From: Colius striatus
Taxonomy: Eukaryota; Chordata; Aves; Coliiformes; Coliidae
Assembly (NCBI RefSeq): GCF_028858725.1
Contig: NC_084767.1
Span: 18,677,895-18,741,894 of the forward strand
Direction: 5' to 3'
DNA length: 64,000 nucleotides
Shown here: piece by piece, positions 57,301 through 64,000 of the stretch
Layout: every line of letters starts with the position of its first letter
Numbering within the stretch: position 1 is the first letter of the stretch
Notes under the pieces: generated by a model
Database searches by the model: none
Told to the model about the DNA's origin: nothing
The model's input: only the letters and a program-made list of their open reading frames with translations
Position numbers and translations under genes: made by a program

Positions 57301-60300
57301 GGTTCTGGAAGACTGATGCCAGCATAATAAACAGACAATATAGTAGACCTTGTTGATGAGTCATTAAGAAGTTGAAAACTTTAGTATTCATTTACTGGAG
57401 CAAGGGGTACCAGACCTTAAAGTCCCTTTGTTCCCATTGATGTGCATATGTGGAGGCTGTAAATAGTTGGTGTTATACAACCAAGGTAGTTTCACCTCAG
57501 AAATTTGATAGTGAATTTCACTTTGGTGCCTGGTTCAAGTGATTTTCAGCATAACAGCTCCTATCATACTTTAGTAGAATTGGTAAGTTGGTAAACATTG
57601 CCATGTTTTAAGGAGCAGTATGTTTCCACCTGCCAATACAAGGTTTTGGAAGAACAGTGGCAAGCACTTTAGTACTCTGAACTTTTCCAAGCGGTGTCCC
57701 TACCTCAGTGATCTGAAGTTGTTTGTTGCTGGGCACAAGCATGCTGGTATCTGGAAAGCCAAGCATTGCTCAGCCTTGTGCCAAAGTATAGAGTGTAGGG
57801 TAGATGAAAGGAGAAGTGAACTCACAGGCATAGGGCCATCAGATGGAAAATAATGACTTATCTGATAATGCTAGACTATAGATCACTGAGCTAGATGTTT
57901 GGCAAGTTAGATTTTAGTTGTTATTGGAGATGTCTGGCTCCAGTAGCTGAAACAAAGATGATTCTTTGGGAGTAGGTGAGTCTTCCTGAGTGCCGGCTTT
58001 GTACTGGGAGTGGTATTTCTTTTCATGCTAAGGGTCATCATATGAAAGCATATGAGAACCACTGAAACCTTTGGCCTATATAAATTTGATGACAATCACT
58101 TGCTGCATATTTCCAAGGTGCTAGATATATTTTACTGAAGCTTCCTGGCTGGATTAGCCTCTGTGGTTGTCACAGAATTGTTCAGACTTTCTTTAATCTA
58201 TAATGAGCTACAGGTTTTGTTGAATAAATACAAATTTAATTGTCAATGTTAATTACAGTTTTAAATCCAAATAATATTGATAACTATAGTAAGTTAAATC
58301 CTTTACTTGAGTGGTATAAATTTGTTAGCACATTAAAAAGCCACGGTTCTGAAAGGAGCATCTGTAATGCTGGATAGTTGATGGCGTTGAATAGGATTTA
58401 TCAGAGCATTGCATTGAGTGATGCTGACTGTGCTTCGTTCAGGTGCAGTGAGGCTGGAAGGGTTTGGGAAGTACTACAAGAATAATGCTGAGGGTTATGA
58501 AGTCTGATAGAAGGAGAGATTTTTCAGACATAAAACTGCGATCAGATTTATCAAAGGAGGGGTTAAGAAATTACTTGAATACAATTATAAGTTGAGAGAA
58601 GGTGCATTTTGTTTGCTCCCATGATCTTAAATAACAATGAGATGAATTCATAAGCTACAGTTACACAAACACTGACAAGAGTGCAGCCTGTATGAAATAG
58701 CATCATTCATCTCTATAAGAACTTCCAGTTCTAGTTCAAAGCTGGATGCTCTTCTACGAAACAAGTGGTGGCTCAGTTGAATTTTGCCATGGGGATTTGG
58801 AGGTGGAAGGCTATTGCCAGTGTTTTTCACTCAGTGCCTGGTTTTTGCCTGGTTTTCCTCTAGCTTTGAACCACACACTAGGCTATAGTTGTAGCATGAG
58901 CTGTTAACAGACTGAGGGTAGTGAGATTCCTGGAGCCATAGGCTTAATGCTGAGGAGTCAGGGCCGGCAGACAAAGTGTAGTTAGGGCTGGTGTTCCAAT
59001 ATGTGGGACCATGGGCGAGGTGGCCAGTGGAGCTGTGACACGCAGCAGCAGCTGCATTTGTTACAGGGCAGATCAAAGCACTGACAGGCATTCCAGGATG
59101 AATAATAATAACAAAAAATTATGAGGAAAACACATTATACTTAATTATTTGTAACTGGTGAGCAAGGGGGATTAGTTATTAAGGTCAGAGTGAATATTTT
59201 CATTTTGTTTCAACCTTTTCAATACAGATTGAAAAGTAAAAGTTTCCATTCCCAAAACATCAGAAGGAGCCTCATGGGAGCTGTTTGAACAACTCAGCTC
59301 AGGAGGGTTTGGCCTCATATCAGAAGCAGTGTTGCCTCCAAATTCCAGTCCTGCAGAGCTTTAGCACCTCCTGCCCTCTGCCAGCAGGCTGCTGGGGAGT
59401 GAGTCAGGATGGGGAGAGCTCTGGGAACTCCTCCAGTTGTAGCATAGCATTGAGGTAGGGGACAAGGCCTTCCCGCTGGGTTTTATCCTTTCTTCTAATA
59501 TTTACTTACTTATTTTTCCCCAGATAACCAAAATAAAATTAAGACTCTTTCAATAATTGTTGTTGGTATAGATACAAAAATAACATGAATGCTATTTCAA
59601 AAGCTTCAGACTGAAGTGGGTAGGACTCTGGAAACTCTTGCAATCTTCATTTAATAAATATCTTCTTGTCTTCCTTTTTCTGTTTGCATTTTGGAAATCT
59701 TGGTTTGCTTGGTGTATATTTCAATTTGTATTTCAAAGATTATAACTGACATTAGTTAGGTTCCCAGTGAGGAGTCAACAGTCTCCAGGATCTCTCTAAA
59801 CCATATTAAAATTTAATAAAGGAAGAGGCTTTTTTCCCCCAATATTCTTGTTTCTATAGTTCAATTTCTCTTAAATCAGAAATGGCAGCTTTTAATGGCA
59901 AACCTTGCCATAAGCAGGGAAATCAAGTTTAGAGTCTATTCTCACTCCTTACAAAACCATACAATCACAGAATGGTTTGGGTCAGAAGGGACTTCAAAGA
60001 CCATCTTATTCCAACCCCTTGCTGTGGGCAGGGACATCTTCCACTAGCTTGGGTTGCTCAAAGCCCCAGCCAGCAGAACTGCAGCAGTTTAGGGGGGGTT
60101 GCAGAACCTTGGAAAGGGATCTGAACCAAGTACATTATGAAGTTGTTGGTTGCTGTCACTCATACATGTGTAGGGAAACTGCCACAGCCATGCACTGCAT
60201 AAGGAAGGCCACACAGGTCACACCTGCACGTGGTGGTGAGGCTCAGCTGGACGGCGCTTGAGGTGACTGGGGCGGGAGACTTTTGCCCTCTGCTACTCAG

Positions 60301-63300
60301 CATCCCCCTTGTCTTTATTTTTGTGGAGCTGCCATCTGAGCAGTAGGTTAGTTAAACATTTCTCTTGTGGAGGTTTTCTGTTCAAAGGGTACATTTGCAC
60401 CCAGGCTCAGCTGGTGTGTTTAGTAGAGAGAAGAAATACTGTTCATTGCAAGACTTTCATGTTCTCTCTCTCTGCAGTGGAATCTCGTATGTGACAACGA
60501 CTGGAAGGGACCCCTGAGCACCTCACTGTTCTTTGTGGGTGTCCTGCTTGGATCTTTTGCATCAGGACAGCTCTCAGACAAGTAAAGTATATACACCAGA
60601 GCCAATAACTCTTTGATGCTGTTTTGTAAGCAATTCTTGTATGTGACGTTTTCTATGATGTCTTTCTGCAATTACTAACGTGTTTTTCTTCTGTGACTGT
60701 CTAATCTGAATGTACACAGTATACAGAACAATCCTGAAGTCAAACAAAATGTTAAAAAGGTTTTTAGTGGATTTTTCTTTATCTGTTTATTTTTCAGTGA
60801 AATCAATTCTGGAGCAATCTGTATTTATGTCAGAAAACAGGTGTAGGAGATAAGTTTCATCTGGAAAAATCAAATCAATTATGTTCTCTTCTAATGACTT
60901 TAGACTCTGTTCAGAGAGTTCTCTGAGGCTTGTTTTCCTTTTTGTTTTTAGGTCAAATTTAAAATTCTGTTTTTATGAACACTCATAGCTTCTCTTAGTC
61001 ATCATCAAATGCAGCATCAGCTTCTGATGATCTGCATTGGTAGAAGTGTTGACGGGATCCGCAATCTTGAAAAACTTTTCTACACAGGAATGCAGATAAG
61101 CCAGGCACTTCTTTATTATGCAGCGCTGGGGAAACGGGGATAGCTCCTCCAAACGTGCTTCATTGTTAGTTACCATTTTTAGGGTTTTTATACACCTCAA
61201 ACAAAAGAATCACATTTGCCAACAAAAGCATGCATAGAATATCCATCTATCAATTTAGCCCTTCACCTTGACTGGTTCCCAACCATCACAAAATTTCCAA
61301 ACTCACAGTGATTGGTCAAAAAAAATATCAGTCCCTTTGTTTTAGTAACAACTAGGGTAACAAGGTAACCTAACAAATACATATACCAGGGTCTTGTGGT
61401 TAAGGCAACAGCTAAGGTAACCTGACAAATACATTTACCAGGGTCTCATGGCTAAGGTAAAAGGTCCCTATGTGGTATGTAACTCTTGCAGTTTGATCCT
61501 TGTGTGATTCAAATGAATACTTACTTAATAGGTGTTTTGAGTTATTTGCAATTGCTTAGGTAATTGATTGAACTGGGATTTGCTGGACAATGCATTGTGT
61601 GCTGTCTTCCTGGTTCCCAGAGACAGTATGTGATCCTCTAATTTGCCAATTTACTTCTAGTTTCTATTTCCTTGGAATGAAATCTATATGCCCCAGATCT
61701 TGTGGCATCTATTCAGGACTTTTTCACAGTTTCCTGCTTATCAGGTTGGACTAATCTTGAGTTTAGAGCCACTGATTGACCAGCTCTCCTTGGCTTTTCT
61801 CCAAAGCCATATACCATGGGGCTTTTCCAAACAGGTCTCTGATCAAGCTAGTGTTTCTTCTCCCTGTGATCATGCCATATGCCTTGTTCCATCTTTTGCC
61901 ATCCTGCACTTCACCATCACACAGCCAGCAGCCATGGCTGCTGCCAACCTTTACATCCCCAGACAGTTTTCTCTGGTTTGCAAGTGTGAGGTCTAGTAGT
62001 TGGCTCCTCAGTCGTCTGTGTTAGGAAGTTCTCGCTGACACAGTCCAGAAACCTCCTGGATTTTGTCCATCCAGCAGGTATTGGAGTGGTTGAAGTTCCC
62101 CATGATGGCCAGTGCCTTTGAACACAAGGCTTCCTATGGTAGTCTGAAGAAGGCCTCGTTTACTTCTTTCTGATCAGGTGGTCTACAGGAGACACACACA
62201 GTGGTGCCAGTATTGGGCTGCCAGCTAATCCCAAGCCATAAGATCTTGACTGGCTCGTCATCTGTCCCCAGGCAGAGCTCTCTACCTTCTAGCTGCTCTC
62301 CCACATGAGGGGCTATTTCACTTCTTTGCCATGGGGAATTTCCCACCATTTTGTCCTGGTGCTGCTGCAGGGCTGAGATGCCTCATTCAACAGAGCTCCC
62401 AGCCCCTTACCTGCTATGAGGGTGCTGAGTAGCTTCCATGGTGGCCAACCAGCAGGTGAAATAGGAGCTGTTCTGGTACCAAGACCCATGAGCTTCCCAC
62501 CTTCACCATCACAGGATTCTCCTCCTGCAGCTCGTTCATGTGGTGACACAGATCCTCACCAGGTGCAGTGGAGGAGGCCATAAGCGCAGCTCATCCAGCT
62601 GCTCTGGTAGCCACTGAATGGCAGAGAGTGAGTGCACACAGCAGCCTGGCAAAACCCATTGTGTGTTTGCTGCTGCCATCTGCCCATCTGGTACAGAGGG
62701 TCCTGCAGGGAGCCTGAGCCATGCACCTGCTCGGACAAACATTGAGAGGGACAAAGTGTTTTGCAGGTTCAGGTAACGATCTGTTGTTAATGCTTTGTGG
62801 CCGACTCTAGACCAGAATTCTGGTCAAGTCCACCTTGGGAGTGGTGCTGGTGAACCTGCACTTAGCAGATGTCCTGTCACAGGCTGCAAGGTCAATAGCA
62901 TTTACTTCAGTGTTTATTTTTTTTTAATATTCGTTGATAGAACTACTAGAGTCCCTTAAATCAGTTCCTTTTCCTACCAAGTGAAATGAAGATGGCAGCA
63001 TGGGATCACTGCCTGCTAACAGCTTCTTACAAAGCTGAGCTTTACCTCTTTCAGAAGCTTTCCTTTTATTTTTTTAATGTGCTGCTCTGTGTCATGAACT
63101 GTCTGCTCCTTAGAGAAGGAACTTGTAATGCTCTTGCGTCTTAAATAATTTGCTCTCAATGATTTTTCTCCTTGCTCATCCCATCAGCAAGAAAGAAATA
63201 GCGTTCAAGCACATACTTAAAGACAACATAACTATCAACGCTTGGAATATTATTCTCTCTTGGCCAATGGCTTTTTAAAATGTATATAGAATAGTTATGC

Positions 63301-63611
63301 CTGTGTCATGTTTCCTGAACCTCTGCTTTTTGCAGACGTTTTGTATTTCCCTAAGTATGCATATGAGTAATCTTATTTTTCTGTTTCTTAATATTTCATT
63401 CATACTGTTGTGTAATTATCTCTTCTTTTTTTTTTTTTTAAATCTGTCCATGGAAGGTTTGGCAGGAAGAATGTGTTGTTTGCAACTCTGGCAATGCAGA
63501 CTGGCTTCAGCTTCATACAGGTCTTCTCTGTCAACTGGGAGATGTTTTCAGTGCTCTTTCTGCTGGTTGGCGTGGGACAGATATCTAACTACGTGGCAGC
63601 ATTTGTTCTGG
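50996..63611 (+). CDS. SLC22A5: SLC22A5 (OCTN2) carnitine/organic cation transporter, 5' part (exons 1-3)
   Basis: Exons 50996-51388, 60478-60581 and 63457-63611 (393, 104 and 155 nt, the same as in SLC22A4) join in frame to 217 codons plus 1 nt; the gene continues past the right edge. The mammalian protein is the sodium-coupled plasma-membrane carnitine transporter. Visible are [17 protein letters not shown]1, the glycosylated loop (sequons at N57, N64, N91), TM2, LSDKFGRK, and TM3-TM4 ending VAAFVLG. Assignment to SLC22A5 rests on VAAFVLG and [15 protein letters not shown], and on its position directly downstream of SLC22A4 as in human. Exon 1 is oddly similar to its paralogue. Residue 166 is Lys where SLC22A4 has Arg. 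Confidence 0.93.
53028..53040 (-). promoter_or_regulatory. Weak DR1-like nuclear receptor element
   Basis: On the minus strand the sequence reads GGGACA-A-AGGTCC, two direct half-sites spaced by one base. Each half-site has one departure from RGGTCA. PPAR and HNF4 dimers bind DR1 elements, and mammalian SLC22A5 is known to respond to PPAR-alpha. A 13-bp match of this quality is expected by chance at some rate in 9 kb. Confidence 0.2.
54161..54260 (-). mobile_element. CR1 LINE 3' tail (antisense)
   Basis: AATCACGGAATAGTTTGAGT followed by TGGAAAGGACTTTAAAGATC and the CCCTGCCATGCACAGGGACA box with TTCCACTAGACC is the reverse-complement CR1 3' end. The 5' part is missing. Confidence 0.9.
59955..60075 (-). 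mobile_element. CR1 LINE 3' tail (antisense)
   Basis: ACAATCACAGAATGGTTTGG followed by GTCAGAAGGGACTTCAAAGA and GCTGTGGGCAGGGACATCTT, with CCACTAGCTTGGGTTGCTCA, matches the same CR1 family as the copy at 54.2 kb. It lies about 400 bp before SLC22A5 exon 2. Confidence 0.92.
60478..60581 (+). CDS. SLC22A5: SLC22A5 exon 2
   Basis: 104 nt after a strong CT-repeat pyrimidine tract. It encodes [20 protein letters not shown], then [14 protein letters not shown], and leaves AA before GTAAAG. The last exon base is A rather than the usual G, and completes Lys166 with exon 3. It differs from SLC22A4 exon 2 at 25 of 104 bases. Confidence 0.95.
60976..61490 (-). mobile_element. ERV-type solo LTR candidate (antisense)
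   Basis: The block has LTR-like features on the minus strand. The left edge reads TG and the right edge CA. An AATAAA lies at 61112-61117 (minus strand) next to the CAGCGCTGGGGAAACGGGGA box, which I associate with avian endogenous retroviral LTRs. Two diverged repeat units occupy 61362-61465, in the likely U3. No internal gag or pol sequence adjoins it, so it would be a solo LTR. No clean target-site duplication was found, so the edges are provisional and the family is not named. Confidence 0.5.
61362..61465. repeat. Two-copy ~52-bp tandem repeat within the LTR-like block
   Basis: Units starting at 61362 and 61414 both begin AAGGTAACCT(A/G)ACAAATAC, then AT(A/T)TACCAGGGTCT. A further partial AAGGTAA follows at 61454. 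Repeats of this kind are common in LTR U3 regions. Confidence 0.75.
61660..62760 (-). mobile_element. CR1 LINE ORF2 endonuclease-region fragment (broken)
   Basis: Minus-strand translation in shifting frames shows CR1 endonuclease signatures in the right order. From 5' to 3' they are [35 protein letters not shown], a degraded [14 protein letters not shown] (GDFNHPDICW type), SRRFLDC.SENFLTQ, a degraded [16 protein letters not shown], and [14 protein letters not shown]. Several frameshifts and stops separate them, so the copy is inactive. It comes from the 5' part of the element, unlike the usual 3' fragments; the part from about 62350 to 62760 is less certain. Confidence 0.8.
63457..63611 (+). 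CDS. SLC22A5: SLC22A5 exon 3
   Basis: 155 nt encoding [20 protein letters not shown], then [19 protein letters not shown] and [12 protein letters not shown], covering TM3 and TM4, with donor GTATGA at 63612. It differs from SLC22A4 exon 3 at about 31 of 155 bases. Confidence 0.95.
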
Positions 63612-64000
63612 GTATGAAAGTCCTGCTGGGCACAGTATGTGTTCTTTCATCTTGTGCTTTTCCTGCTGCTTTTCAGTACTGGCTTAGGGTTGATTTGTTT
63701 TGCCAAGCAACATTAAGAGTGTGTCCTCACCATACGTGGATAATTCATCCTCTCCTTGGAAATTTCCAGTTGATAAAGTTGCAATCTGGATTAATTCTGT
63801 GATTTACCATCCTGAAAAGGCAAAATAAACCCCCAGAAACGGGTTATTTGAAATAAAGTTGAAGTTCTAGTTAGAGAGATAAGGCATGTAAGACATGATG
63901 TTTCAGGGATCTCTGTTCTCCATTTTGGGACCTGAGTGCCTGTTTGATTTAAAAACTTGCAAAAGAAAAATATATAGTTGAAGTAAGCATTAGAGAGTCT
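63612..64000 (+). other. SLC22A5 intron 3, start
   Basis: Follows the GTATGA donor and runs to the window edge. No exon 4 (expected to start by completing Gly218 of GTEILGKS) was seen. Confidence 0.8.

Larger units (their letters stand above)
51389..60477 (+). other. SLC22A5 intron 1
   Basis: 9.1 kb with GTGCGG donor and TTCTCTCTCTCTGCAG acceptor. It carries CR1 fragments at about 54161-54260 and 59955-60070, and a DR1-like nuclear-receptor half-site pair at 53028-53040. No exon was recognised; a 152-codon minus-strand frame at 52942-53400 resembles no known protein. Confidence 0.7.
60582..63456 (+). other. SLC22A5 intron 2
   Basis: 2.9 kb with GTAAAG donor and an acceptor GTCCATGGAAG. The long poly-T tract lies unusually far (about 15 nt) from the AG. 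The intron holds an antisense LTR-like element at about 60976-61490 and an antisense CR1 ORF2 fragment at about 61660-62760. Confidence 0.75.

Noticed and set aside
54420-58400. Possible additional exon inside SLC22A5 intron 1
   Set aside because: Exons 1 and 2 join in phase at the conserved Glu-Trp junction exactly as in SLC22A4, and no conserved coding segment was found between them.
1-64000. CRISPR arrays, tRNA or rRNA genes, bacterial-type operons or phage attachment sites
   Set aside because: No regularly spaced repeats with unique spacers, no cloverleaf with an intact B-box and no closely packed bacterial-type genes were seen. The window is vertebrate nuclear DNA.

Overview
The window is vertebrate nuclear DNA, and almost certainly from a bird. 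It has short coding exons with GT-AG introns, two CpG-island promoters, and several CR1 LINE fragments of the avian type. An ERV-like LTR is also present. The species cannot be fixed from the sequence alone.

The locus is the conserved PDLIM4 - SLC22A4 - SLC22A5 cluster (human 5q31), with all three genes on the + strand. (1) 1-14444 holds the 3' coding part of PDLIM4: four coding exons for the linker and the C-terminal LIM domain. The PDZ exons lie upstream of the window. A 3'UTR of uncertain length follows. (2) About 16.2-23.6 kb is intergenic, with a CR1 3' tail and an isolated CpG-rich patch at 20.2-20.7 kb. (3) 23829-46172 is a complete ten-exon SLC22A4 (OCTN1) gene. Its exons join in frame to give 551 residues, the length of the human protein. 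Candidate poly(A) signals lie up to about 49 kb. (4) About 49.0-50.5 kb is a short intergenic stretch with a CR1 piece. (5) 50996-63611 holds the first three coding exons of SLC22A5 (OCTN2); the gene runs off the right edge. Its introns 1 and 2 contain CR1 copies, an LTR-like element and a CR1 endonuclease-region fragment.

SLC22A4 and SLC22A5 are paralogous 12-transmembrane MFS organic cation/zwitterion transporters. In mammals they are best known for ergothioneine and carnitine uptake respectively. PDLIM4 is an actin-associated PDZ-LIM adaptor and is a neighbour rather than a pathway partner.

The most striking observation is that the last 248 nt of exon 1 differ at only 3 sites between SLC22A4 and SLC22A5. 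The first 145 nt of exon 1, and exons 2 and 3, differ at about 12-24 percent of sites. This is the pattern expected from inter-paralogue gene conversion. I found no CRISPR array, operon, tRNA or novel defence-type system; most of the window is ordinary intron and intergenic DNA.
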